DNA from: Mycobacterium sp.
Lineage (GTDB): Bacteria > Actinomycetota > Actinomycetes > Mycobacteriales > Mycobacteriaceae
Direction: 5' to 3'
DNA length: 64,000 nt
NCBI GenBank assembly: GCA_016197405.1
Contig: JACPVR010000011.1
Location: 62,001 to 126,000 of the forward strand
Position numbers and translations under genes: made by a program. The notes below the pieces were generated by a model, which saw nothing but the letters and a program-made list of their open reading frames with translations, did not search any database and was not told where the DNA came from. Positions within the stretch are counted from its first letter, which is position 1; every line of letters begins with the position of its first letter. Below, piece by piece: positions 26,442 through 34,613 of the stretch.

Positions 26442-26630
26442 GTGAACCGGCAACCCGCGACATGGCTTCAGATCAGTGCGCACCGATTCCAGCTGCGCCG
26501 CATGGAGCATGCCCTGCTGTACGGCAACCTCGAGGACGATACGAGCTTTGCTCGCGTACAACGCATCTCACTGGCCGTCGGCGCGGTCTTGGCGATCCTC
26601 GCGTTCGGGGCCTGTCTGATCCTGGCGTGA
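26442..26630 (+). pseudogene. eccB4: Truncated ESX-4 membrane protein EccB4 (first 62 codons only)
   Basis: Starts GTG and reads WLQISAHRFQLRRMEHALLYG, which is the conserved cytoplasmic start of EccB proteins (W-L-x-SGYRFLLRRMEHAL). One membrane helix follows (ISLAVGAVLAILAFGACLIL), then a stop. The whole extracytoplasmic domain of some 400 residues is gone. Its strand and its convergence with mycP4 match intact eccB4 (Rv3450c) in M. tuberculosis. The last 63 bases overlap the end of mycP4 on the other strand. Whether the stub is made is unknown; ESX systems normally need full EccB. Confidence 0.8.
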
Positions 26631-27917
26631 GCGTCCCGCGACACTCATGGTGGCCAGCACCAGCGCCAGCACCCCGCCGCAGCCGGCAGCCCCGATGAGC
26701 GCCGTCCCGCGGGCGTCATCGACGGTGCCCGCCGGCGCCACGCCGGCTTCCGGCGTCGACAATCCCAGTGCCGCGCCCGGATCCACCACCCCGTTGCCGA
26801 CGACGGGATCCCAGCCGCCGGGCCGGTGGTGTGCGGTGTCCTCGATGCGCTGCATCACCTGGCGCGCCGTCAGGGCCGGGAACCGCGCCCGCACCAGCGC
26901 GGCCAGCCCGGTGACCACGGGCGCGGCGTAACTGGTGCCTGATATCGGTCCGCTCCCGGCGGGTGTGGGCAGCGTGTCGGTGAGGCCCTGGCCGGCCGGA
27001 TTCAGCGAGATCATCTGCTCCCCGGGCGCGGCCACGTCAACCCACGGTCCGGCGAGGCTGAACGGGGAGGCGGTGCCGTCGGCGTCAACCGAGCCGACCG
27101 TCAGGACATAGTCGTCATACCAGGCCGGGCTCACCGCCACCGTGGCGTCGGCCCAGTTCAGCTTGGGTGCGGGGGATTGCCGCGGGCACTGGTTCGGCCC
27201 GCCTGCGTTTCCGGCGGCCGCGACGATGACGACATCGCGGGTGTCCACGGCGTAGGCGAGTGCGGCGCCCAGCGGGCCGTCATGCAGAGCACCCTGCGCG
27301 CAGGCCACCGACGAGATGTTGAGGACCGTCGCACCGGCATCGGCGGCGGTGCGCACCGCCGCGGCCATGGTGTCGACATCTCCGAACCCGACGACGCTCG
27401 GGTCATCCGCCGGCCCGAACACCGTGCTGGACTGGCGGATGCTCAGCACCATCGCTTCCGGTGCAACGCCGGAGAAATGCCCCGGGTCGGCCGGATCAGG
27501 GGCCGCGGCGATGATCCCGGCAACGACGGTGCCGTGCCCGTCGCAGTCCTGTGTGCCGTCGCCGGTCCCCACGTAGTCGCCGCCGGCATCGACCCGGGTC
27601 AGCCGGGTATGGCGGTTCACCCCGGTGTCGATCACCGCGACGCGCTGACCCGCGCCGCGGGTGAGCGGCCATACGGCGGCCAGATTCAGGCCCGCCAGCG
27701 GATCGGTGGCGCCCGGCCGCGCCGCCGCCTCGGCGACAACACACGGCGAGCGCTGCGCGCTGGGTCGCGGCGGTGCGGCGACTGCGGGGGCGGGAAGCCG
27801 GCTCGGGTCGATCGACGGTGGGGTCAGCGCGTGGGCAGGGCAGGGCACGCAGGACGCTGTTGCCACCAGTGCGGCACCGGCGAGATGGCAGGCCCGGGAA
27901 AGCAACCGCCCGATCAT
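26568..27917 (-). CDS. mycP4: Mycosin-4, subtilisin-like protease of ESX-4
   Basis: 449 residues with a signal peptide (LAGAALVATASCVPCPAHA), a subtilase domain and a C-terminal membrane helix (LIGAAGCGGVLALVLATMSV). Catalytic Asp in AVIDTGVNR, His in DCDGHGTVVAG, Ser in SGTSYAAPV. Membrane-bound protease that stabilises and acts on ESX machinery at the outer face. The basic and acidic tail after the helix (RSRQDQTGPEREDRQD) runs antisense to the eccB4 remnant and is probably a product of the deletion there. Its ATG overlaps the eccD4 stop (ATGA). Confidence 0.92.
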   Translation of the reverse strand: MIGRLLSRACHLAGAALVATASCVPCPAHALTPPSIDPSRLPAPAVAAPPRPSAQRSPCVVAEAAARPGATDPLAGLNLAAVWPLTRGAGQRVAVIDTGVNRHTRLTRVDAGGDYVGTGDGTQDCDGHGTVVAGIIAAAPDPADPGHFSGVAPEAMVLSIRQSSTVFGPADDPSVVGFGDVDTMAAAVRTAADAGATVLNISSVACAQGALHDGPLGAALAYAVDTRDVVIVAAAGNAGGPNQCPRQSPAPKLNWADATVAVSPAWYDDYVLTVGSVDADGTASPFSLAGPWVDVAAPGEQMISLNPAGQGLTDTLPTPAGSGPISGTSYAAPVVTGLAALVRARFPALTARQVMQRIEDTAHHRPGGWDPVVGNGVVDPGAALGLSTPEAGVAPAGTVDDARGTALIGAAGCGGVLALVLATMSVAGRSRQDQTGPEREDRQDRADGQ

Positions 27918-29074
27918 GCCGACTCACCGCTCGGAAGCACCGGGTAGAACCCGAGCGCCCAGCACGCGACCGGAGCCACCGTTGCCAGCGCCAGGCCCTC
28001 GAAGACGTCGACACAACGCCGCGCTGTCGGGGTGAGCTGGCGCTGGTCACGTGCGGTCGCGAACCAGGCGCTGCAGGCCGCCGCGGCGACGAGGATCAGG
28101 CTCACCAGTGCGGCATGTTCGGCATGTAACAGCCGAAATACGATGAGAGACAACGCTGCTGCGATCGTCCCACAGGCCAGCAGGCAACCCCGCCGGGTGA
28201 TGTCGGCATGTGAACGCGACATCAGCAACAGCGCCGCCGCGACGACGCCGGAAAGCGCGTAGTCGGCGGGGCCGGGTGCATGCGCGATGATCAGCGCCGT
28301 CCCGGCCAGTGCGCAGCAGGCCGCCGCTGTCACGACCGCGGTCAGGTATGCCGGGGCCCGTGTTGGTGCGGATCCGGTATCCGGATCGAGGATGGTTCGG
28401 GACAACCCGCACAGCGTCAGCGTCAGCCGGCCCGAACACACCAGGATGGCCATTGCCGCCGCGGCCAGGCCGACGCCGGCGTCGTGCGCACTGCCGCCGA
28501 TCACGGTGACCGGAAGGGAGATGACCGTCGCCGGAACACATCCCAGCGCGATGGTCGCGAACACCGGGGCGTGCCGCGGCATCGCCCGCGCGGCGATCAC
28601 GGCGGCGAACCCGGTCGCCGTCGTGGCCAGCAGCAGATGCGCCACCCCGGCGGTTCCGGGTACGACGACCAGCCCCGCCAGCCCGGTCAGCGCGACCGCG
28701 AGCAGCGCCGCGGTCAGCACGGAGGCTCGCGGTGACCATCTGGCGCACGCCCGCGCCGAGGACTGCGCCAGGCGATCGGCAGCCTGCAACGGTCCCACCG
28801 ACGGCGCCGGCGGGTCCTGAGTCGACAGGACGAGCGTGGCACCATCGCAGATCTCATTCTCCGACAACGTCTTCGACGGGTCGAGGGCGCCCCGGCCGGG
28901 GACGCAGAGATTTCGAGCCAGTGGGATCCGGTACGGGTCGGCGTCGGCGACGAGGTCGCGCGCGGTATCCCAGAGCGGCGGTATCAGCAGGGCCACCGGT
29001 ACCGCATTCGGCAGCACCACATCGATGCTGTCGGCACCGATGTGGACGGTGATCCGGCACAGTTCGGAGGTCAT
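27914..29074 (-). CDS. eccD4: ESX-4 membrane channel protein EccD4
   Basis: 386 residues from the ATG at 29074. N-terminal ubiquitin-like domain (LCRITVHIGADSIDVVLPNA, ICDGATLVLS), then hydrophobic helices; I count about nine, where EccD proteins usually have eleven and 450-500 residues, so two helices may have been lost. EccD lines the ESX inner-membrane pore. Divergent from eccC4, with which it shares an upstream region of about 90 bases. Confidence 0.88.
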   Translation of the reverse strand: MTSELCRITVHIGADSIDVVLPNAVPVALLIPPLWDTARDLVADADPYRIPLARNLCVPGRGALDPSKTLSENEICDGATLVLSTQDPPAPSVGPLQAADRLAQSSARACARWSPRASVLTAALLAVALTGLAGLVVVPGTAGVAHLLLATTATGFAAVIAARAMPRHAPVFATIALGCVPATVISLPVTVIGGSAHDAGVGLAAAAMAILVCSGRLTLTLCGLSRTILDPDTGSAPTRAPAYLTAVVTAAACCALAGTALIIAHAPGPADYALSGVVAAALLLMSRSHADITRRGCLLACGTIAAALSLIVFRLLHAEHAALVSLILVAAAACSAWFATARDQRQLTPTARRCVDVFEGLALATVAPVACWALGFYPVLPSGESA

Positions 29075-29165
29075 GGGGCGAACGTAGGCATGTCGTGGTG
29101 CGCGTGTGCGCAACCATCCACAGCTGAATTGCCGCCGGGGCGACCGCTATCTACCGTGCCCGGAA

Positions 29166-32100
29166 ATGAACGAAGCGCTTGCCGAGATCACCGTCGACCC
29201 GCCACCGCCGGTGCCCCGCCCGGCCGTGGGCGCCGCGATGGGCCGTGCCGTTCCGGCCGTCACCGCGATGCTCGCCCTGGGCGCGGTGGCGGCCGTCGTC
29301 GCCTCGGGATCGTCGCCGGCGCACAATCCGGTGCTGCTGATGTTCCCGGTGACCATGGTGCTCTCGGCGTTGGTGTCGACGGTTGTTGGCGGCGGCAGGC
29401 ACCGCGGCACCGAACTCGGCGCCGACCGCCGCCGGTATCTCGCCTACCTGACCACACTCTCGGCGCGCCTCGACGAACATGCCCGCCAGTTCCGGGAACA
29501 GCTCATCACCCGCCATCCCGAGCCCGCAGCGTTGTGGACCGTCGCCGGCAGTGAGTCGATGTGGATGACACGCCGCGACGATCCGGACTTCGGTGTGGTC
29601 CGCGTCGGGGTCGGCGCCGCACCGGCGGCCACCTTGAACACCGGCCCCGAATCGGCTGGTGGGCTCACCGATCCGGTGACCGCCACGGCGCTGGCACGGT
29701 TGCTGGACGCACACCGGCTGGTGCCCGAGCTGCCGGTCACCGTCTCGCTGGCCGGTGCCCGCACGGTGGCCGTCGCAGCTGACGTGGCGGCGACACGTGC
29801 GCTGCTACGTGCGGTCATCTGCCAACTCGCGGCATCGCACCACCCGGCCGATCTCGGGGTGGCCGCGGTCCTCGACGCCCTGGCGCTACCGCATTGGGAT
29901 TGGCTCAAATGGCTTCCGCACCATCAGCATCCGCACGCCACCGATCACGGCGGGACGGCCCGGATGTCGTACCGGGACGCCGAATCGCTGCGGCACTGCG
30001 ACGGGGGCTCGCGCCACCTGCTGGTCGTCGTCGACCACGCGGGCCCGGCGCCCGTGGCCGGCGACGCGATGACACTGATCCACATCGGCGCTGCGGACAC
30101 GCGGGCCGATCTGCGCATCGAGCCGTCACGAGGACCCGGCGCCCGGCTCGACCAGATGAGTGTCACGACGGCCTTGGCGACGGCCCGCCGGCTGGCCGCG
30201 TACGGCCGGGTGGCCGCGTGCGACGACACCGGCTGGTTGTCCCGGATAGCCGGTGGTGATCTCGACGCCGTCGCTCCGAAGACGCTGTGGCACAGTGACA
30301 CCGACCCGGTGCTGCGCGTGCCGATCGGAACCGATGCCGGCGGCGTCGGGGTTGATCTGGACATCCGGGAGGCCGCCGTAGGCGGTATGGGCCCGCATGG
30401 GTTGTGTATCGGCGCCACCGGCTCCGGCAAGTCCGAGCTGCTGCGAACCATCGTGCTCGGCATGATCGCCCGGCATTCGCCCGAGCAGCTCAACCTGATC
30501 CTCGTCGACTTCAAAGGCGGTGCGACGTTTCTCGGGCTGGCTGCTACCCGGCATGTGTCCGCGGTGATCACCAATCTGGCCGACGAGGCGTATCTGGTGG
30601 ACCGGATGCACGACGCGTTGCGCGGTGAGATCGACCGTCGGCAACGGATCCTGCGAGCCGCAGGCGAGTTCGCGGGCATCGCCGAATACCGCGCCGCCCG
30701 GCGCGCCGGCGCACCCCTCGACCCGCTGCCGACGCTGTTCATCGTCATCGACGAATTCTCCGAGCTGCTCAGCCAGCACCCGGATTTCGCCGATATGTTC
30801 GTCGCGATCGGACGGTTGGGCCGATCGCTGGGAATGCACCTGCTGTTGGCCAGCCAGCGAGTCGACGAAGGCCGGCTGCGCGGCCTCGATGCGAATCTCG
30901 CCTACCGGATCTGCCTGAAGACGTTGTCGGCGGGTGAATCACGAACGGCCATCGGAGTTCCCGACGCCTATCAGCTGCCCGCTCGCCCCGGTGCGGCCTA
31001 TCTGAGGATCGGCGCCGCCGAACCGGTGCGGTTCCATGCCGCGTTCGTGTCGGGCCGGACGGCAGCGAGTGGGTGCGCACCGCGGCAACCCCGCGTGTTC
31101 ACCGCGACCGCCATGGGTCCGATGCTCACCGCGCCCGGCAGCGCCGGACCGAGTCTGCTGGACATCGTCGTCGACCGGTTCGCCGGGCACGGCCCGGCCG
31201 CCCACGGAGTGTGGCTGCCACCGTTGACCGAGTCGCCGTCGCTGGGAACGCTCCTCGATGCGGACTTCGGCGACCTGCGGGTGCCGATCGGACTCGTCGA
31301 CCGGACGTTCGAGCATCGGCGTGTTCCGCTGGTCGTCGATCTGTCCGGCGCCGCGGGCAACACCGCGGTCATCGGCGGTCCGCAGTCCGGGAAATCGACA
31401 GTCCTGCAGACCCTGATGACCGCGTTGGCGGCCACCCACGATGCGGCTCGCGTCGCGTTCTACGTGTTGGACTTCGGCGGCGGTGAGTTGGCATCGACGG
31501 CCGTGCTACCGCATGTGGGCGCGGTCGCCGGCCGCGCCGACGGCGCGCTGGCGGTCCGCATCGTCACCGAACTGATCGGTGTTCTGCGAACGCGTGAAAA
31601 GGCGCTGCGCCGCGGCCGTGACGGCGAGTCGTTCGGCGAGGTCTTCCTGGTGGTGGACGGCTGGGCGGCGATCCGCGGCGAGCACCCCGACATCGAGGCT
31701 GCCGTCACCGCCATCGCCACCGAGGGTCTGGCGCTCGGCGTGCACGTGATGCTGGCAGCGTCGAGGTGGGCCGATATCCGGCCCGCGTTGCGCGATCAGC
31801 TCGGTACCCGCCTAGAGCTGCGTCTGGGTGACCCGTCCGATTCGGAGATCGACCGGAACCGGGCCCGACAGGTGCCGGCCCGCCGGCCCGGCCACGGTAT
31901 CTGCCCGGACGGATCACCGATGGTGATAGCGCTGCCGACCGATTGCGACCCGCTGCCTTCCGGTGGTCGGCGCGCGACCCCGATCCGGTTGTTACCCGAA
32001 CGGATAACTCACCAGGAGCTGATGTCGCAGAGCGAAGGGCACCCGGGCATCGTCGTGGGGATCGACGAGAACCGGCTGCGACCGGTCACCGTGGATTTCG

Positions 32101-32633
32101 CGGGCAGTCACCTGCTGGTGCTCGGGGAGCCTGGCTGCGGCAAGACCGCGGTGTTGCGCCTGCTGTGCGCCGAGATAGCCCGAACGGCACCGGATGCCGA
32201 GGTGGTGCTGGTCGATCCGCGCCGCAGCCTGGGCGGTTCGGATCCGGGGCGCCTCGAGCGCACGATCACGACGCTGCGCAGCAGGCTTTCCGACCCGCAG
32301 CCACCCGGTGAAACCTTCGTCGTGGTGGACGATTACGACCTCGCGGCGACCGCGGTCATGCCGTTGGCCGAATTGCTTCCGCACGCCCGGGACATCGGTC
32401 TGCACCTGATCGTCGCGCGGCGCAGCGGCGGTGCGGCCCGTGCCCTGTACGAGCCGGTGCCGGCCGGACTGCGTGAACTCGGCGCCATGAGCTTGCAGAT
32501 GAGTGCGCACCCCGACGACGGACCGCTGCTGGCCGCCACCCGCCCGCGGGCATTGCCACCGGGTCGGGCCGTGCTGTGTACCCGGGCCGAGGGGGAGCGG
32601 GTCATCCAGGTCGCCTGGCTGGAACCACGGTGA
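29166..32633 (+). CDS. eccC4: ESX-4 FtsK/SpoIIIE-type secretion ATPase EccC4
   Basis: 1155 residues. Two membrane helices near the N-terminus (AVTAMLALGAVAAVVA; VLLMFPVTMVLSALVS), then three ATPase domains with Walker A GATGSGKSELL (about 415), GGPQSGKSTVL (about 737) and GEPGCGKTAVL (about 987). Motor and substrate receptor of the type VII secretion system; recognises WXG100 substrates such as EsxU/EsxT. Start ATG 29166 gives MNEALAEITVDPP; the frame is open 20 codons further up. Its stop overlaps the next start as GTGA. Confidence 0.94.
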   Translation: MNEALAEITVDPPPPVPRPAVGAAMGRAVPAVTAMLALGAVAAVVASGSSPAHNPVLLMFPVTMVLSALVSTVVGGGRHRGTELGADRRRYLAYLTTLSARLDEHARQFREQLITRHPEPAALWTVAGSESMWMTRRDDPDFGVVRVGVGAAPAATLNTGPESAGGLTDPVTATALARLLDAHRLVPELPVTVSLAGARTVAVAADVAATRALLRAVICQLAASHHPADLGVAAVLDALALPHWDWLKWLPHHQHPHATDHGGTARMSYRDAESLRHCDGGSRHLLVVVDHAGPAPVAGDAMTLIHIGAADTRADLRIEPSRGPGARLDQMSVTTALATARRLAAYGRVAACDDTGWLSRIAGGDLDAVAPKTLWHSDTDPVLRVPIGTDAGGVGVDLDIREAAVGGMGPHGLCIGATGSGKSELLRTIVLGMIARHSPEQLNLILVDFKGGATFLGLAATRHVSAVITNLADEAYLVDRMHDALRGEIDRRQRILRAAGEFAGIAEYRAARRAGAPLDPLPTLFIVIDEFSELLSQHPDFADMFVAIGRLGRSLGMHLLLASQRVDEGRLRGLDANLAYRICLKTLSAGESRTAIGVPDAYQLPARPGAAYLRIGAAEPVRFHAAFVSGRTAASGCAPRQPRVFTATAMGPMLTAPGSAGPSLLDIVVDRFAGHGPAAHGVWLPPLTESPSLGTLLDADFGDLRVPIGLVDRTFEHRRVPLVVDLSGAAGNTAVIGGPQSGKSTVLQTLMTALAATHDAARVAFYVLDFGGGELASTAVLPHVGAVAGRADGALAVRIVTELIGVLRTREKALRRGRDGESFGEVFLVVDGWAAIRGEHPDIEAAVTAIATEGLALGVHVMLAASRWADIRPALRDQLGTRLELRLGDPSDSEIDRNRARQVPARRPGHGICPDGSPMVIALPTDCDPLPSGGRRATPIRLLPERITHQELMSQSEGHPGIVVGIDENRLRPVTVDFAGSHLLVLGEPGCGKTAVLRLLCAEIARTAPDAEVVLVDPRRSLGGSDPGRLERTITTLRSRLSDPQPPGETFVVVDDYDLAATAVMPLAELLPHARDIGLHLIVARRSGGAARALYEPVPAGLRELGAMSLQMSAHPDDGPLLAATRPRALPPGRAVLCTRAEGERVIQVAWLEPR

Positions 32634-33799
32634 TCGAGGCGGTGTGCGAGATCGGCCCAGGACGGCTGCGTGTGCTCACCGGTGGTGAGAGAGAAAGTCC
32701 TCCAACCGATCTCGTCGATGCTGCGCTGCAGGCCGGGGAAGAGCGACTCACCCTGCTGGCCGACCGCCCGGTCGACGTGGCGCAATTGTGGCAGTGCCTG
32801 TTCGGCAGACTGCTGGGAACGAGCACGCGAAGCGTGGTATTGGTGCACCCGACCTGGTGGCCGCCGGCACTGGTGGCGGTGGTGGTCGAAGCCGCCCGGG
32901 TCTCGGTGCCGCACGTGAGCACCTGCCCGCGCGCCGAGTTCGGTGAGACCGCGGACGTTTCCGTCGAGATCGGACCCGATCATGTGGCGGTGCGGGCCGG
33001 CCCGGATGCGCTGCATCTCGAAGCGCGTTGGGGTGCGGTCGAAAACATCGCCGACCGGGTGGCGCAGCTGGCGTCGCGTTACGGCGCGGCGGTGCGGGTC
33101 GATGCGCCCGACGGTGTACCGGGTGCGGAGGCGCTCGGCGCGCTCATCGTCACCGGTCTGCGCGCCAGGAACAGGGCGGGGTGGCTGTTCGACGAGCATC
33201 GGTTGCGCGTGGCGGCCACCCGGATGGTGGAGATCGAGAATCCGGAGTCACCGCGTCCGGTGCGGGCGCACCGATCGCTGCGCCACGTGACGCGTGCCGC
33301 CGCGGCGGTGGCCGTACTCATCGGCATCGCCATCGTCGTCGGTGTCCGCGATCCTGGTGAACCGGTTTCTACGACAAAGGAACTCGTCGAAGGAAGCATC
33401 GCGCTGCGGATACCCGAGGGCTGGACGGTGCGCCGGGTGATCGGTGGGACCGGATCCGACCGGGTCCAGGTCGCGCCGGCGGCGGACAGCGAGACGGCGT
33501 TGCACATCACCCAGTCCCGCGTTGCGTCCGGAGATATGGCGGCCATCGCCGACGCGTTGCGTACGGCGATGGCCGCCGAACCGCCGGGTGTCTTCGTGGA
33601 CTTCACCGCCGCCGATCACCGCGCCGGCCGGTCCGTGGTGACCTACCGCGAGGTGCGGCCCGGGCATGACATCCGATGGAACGTGTTCGTCGACCGCGAC
33701 GTCCGGATCAGCATCGGGTGCCAGAGCGCACCGGGGCGCTTCGACGCGATCGACGCCGCCTGTGACGAGGCAGTGCGGTCGGCGCGGGTCATCGGCTGA
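32630..33799 (+). CDS. Type VII secretion-associated protein, Rv3446c-like
   Basis: 389 residues from GTG 32630, coupled to eccC4 by a four-base overlap. Residues 1-220 are soluble and cytoplasmic-looking; one membrane helix (AAAAVAVLIGIAIVVGV) near 228; the last 140 residues lie outside, with LRIPEGWTVRRV. By place and plan it corresponds to Rv3446c in the ESX-4 cluster. Molecular function is not known. Confidence 0.85.
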   Translation: MIEAVCEIGPGRLRVLTGGERESPPTDLVDAALQAGEERLTLLADRPVDVAQLWQCLFGRLLGTSTRSVVLVHPTWWPPALVAVVVEAARVSVPHVSTCPRAEFGETADVSVEIGPDHVAVRAGPDALHLEARWGAVENIADRVAQLASRYGAAVRVDAPDGVPGAEALGALIVTGLRARNRAGWLFDEHRLRVAATRMVEIENPESPRPVRAHRSLRHVTRAAAAVAVLIGIAIVVGVRDPGEPVSTTKELVEGSIALRIPEGWTVRRVIGGTGSDRVQVAPAADSETALHITQSRVASGDMAAIADALRTAMAAEPPGVFVDFTAADHRAGRSVVTYREVRPGHDIRWNVFVDRDVRISIGCQSAPGRFDAIDAACDEAVRSARVIG

Positions 33800-33865
33800 A
33801 TGCCGGTGGAACCGAGCACGGTTAACCGACGTCCAATAGACAACACCGAACTCAAGGGGATGCCG

Positions 33866-34186
33866 ATGCAGGACAGACTCAGCACCGATTTCGCGTTGAT
33901 GCGCGATATCGCGTCCGCCACCGACAGTCGATCGGCCGAGATCCGTTCCCTGCTGGCGACTTTCATCGGCCGGGTGGGCGCGGTACCGGCCACGGTCTGG
34001 AGCGGCGCAGCCGCCGTCCGATTCCGCGAAGTGGTCGACCGCTGGAACGCCGAGTCGGAGCGGTTGTGTCATGCGTTGGATGCCATCGCCGACACCGTGC
34101 GGGCCAATGAACGGATTCTCGCCGAGGCGGCGTCGGCCCATGACCAGCGGATCAGCTCGGTCGGCGCCGATGTGCGGGGGTTGTGA
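33866..34186 (+). CDS. esxU: WXG100 protein EsxU
   Basis: 106 residues, helix-turn-helix hairpin with the turn VWSGAAA (the WXG motif) and RFREVVDRWNAESERL, very like M. tuberculosis EsxU. Two ATGs (33860, 33866) are possible; 33866 has AAGGGG at a workable distance. Forms a pair with EsxT for export through ESX-4. Confidence 0.92.
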   Translation: MQDRLSTDFALMRDIASATDSRSAEIRSLLATFIGRVGAVPATVWSGAAAVRFREVVDRWNAESERLCHALDAIADTVRANERILAEAASAHDQRISSVGADVRGL

Positions 34187-34488
34187 TGACGGTCGGTGAC
34201 GGCGCGCTGTCCTACGACTTCGGTGAGATCGAGGTGTCGGTCCGCCAAGAGATCCACACCACGGCGGCCCGGCTCAACGCGGCCCTCGACGATCTGCGTA
34301 CCCGCATCGCGCCGCTGCAGCAGATCTGGACCCGCGAAGCCGCTGCCGCCTACCGCATCGAGCAGGACCGCTGGCAGCAGGCTGCCGCCGCGCTCAACGA
34401 CATCCTGATCCGGCTCGGCAATGCGGTTCGCGACGGCGCGGGCGATATCGCCGAAACCGACCGCCGCGCGGCGAACGCCTGGCGATGA
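34183..34488 (+). CDS. esxT: WXG100-family partner EsxT
   Basis: 101 residues: LSYDFGEIEVSVRQEIHTTA and APLQQIWTREAAAAYRIEQ. The Trp of the motif is kept but Gly is replaced (WTR), as in M. tuberculosis EsxT (WTS). GTG 34183 overlaps the esxU stop; the ATG at 34186 is an equal alternative. Last gene of ESX-4; a strong terminator follows. In M. tuberculosis rplM comes next; here it is 29 kb away. Confidence 0.92.
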   Translation: MMTVGDGALSYDFGEIEVSVRQEIHTTAARLNAALDDLRTRIAPLQQIWTREAAAAYRIEQDRWQQAAAALNDILIRLGNAVRDGAGDIAETDRRAANAWR

Positions 34489-34492
34489 GACT

Positions 34493-34538
34493 TCTGTGCG
34501 GCCCCGAGGGGAGGAGAGCCCCGACGGGGCCGCACAGA
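34493..34538 (+). terminator. Strong hairpin terminator after the ESX-4 genes
   Basis: TCTGTGCGGCCCCG (34493-34506) is perfectly complementary to CGGGGCCGCACAGA (34525-34538). The 18-base loop contains a further GGGG/CCCC pairing. It lies five bases after the esxT stop and separates ESX-4 from the island. No T run, as is common in mycobacteria. Confidence 0.8.
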
Positions 34539-34597
34539 CCGAAGCGCCGTTCTTGACTCCGGTAGCGGAGTATCGTCGTGGCACGCGGCTGGGCAAG

Positions 34598-34611
34598 AGG
34601 AGTGGCCTCCT
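34598..34611 (+). promoter_or_regulatory. Hairpin covering the ribosome site of the GAF regulator
   Basis: AGGAG (34598-34602) is the Shine-Dalgarno for the ATG at 34614 and pairs with CTCCT (34607-34611) across a four-base loop. The small hairpin would mask the site when folded, so translation of the regulator may be kept low or controlled. Confidence 0.4.
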
Positions 34612-34613
34612 AG

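Noticed and set aside
34553..34576. TTGACT and TATCGT before the GAF regulator as a SigA promoter
   Set aside because: The hexamers are only 12 bases apart, too short for primary sigma.
34579..34594. TGGCAC followed five bases later by TGGGC, like a sigma-54 -24/-12 promoter before the GAF regulator
   Set aside because: Mycobacteria have no sigma-54, the GC of the -12 element is off, and the regulator lacks the AAA+ domain such promoters need.
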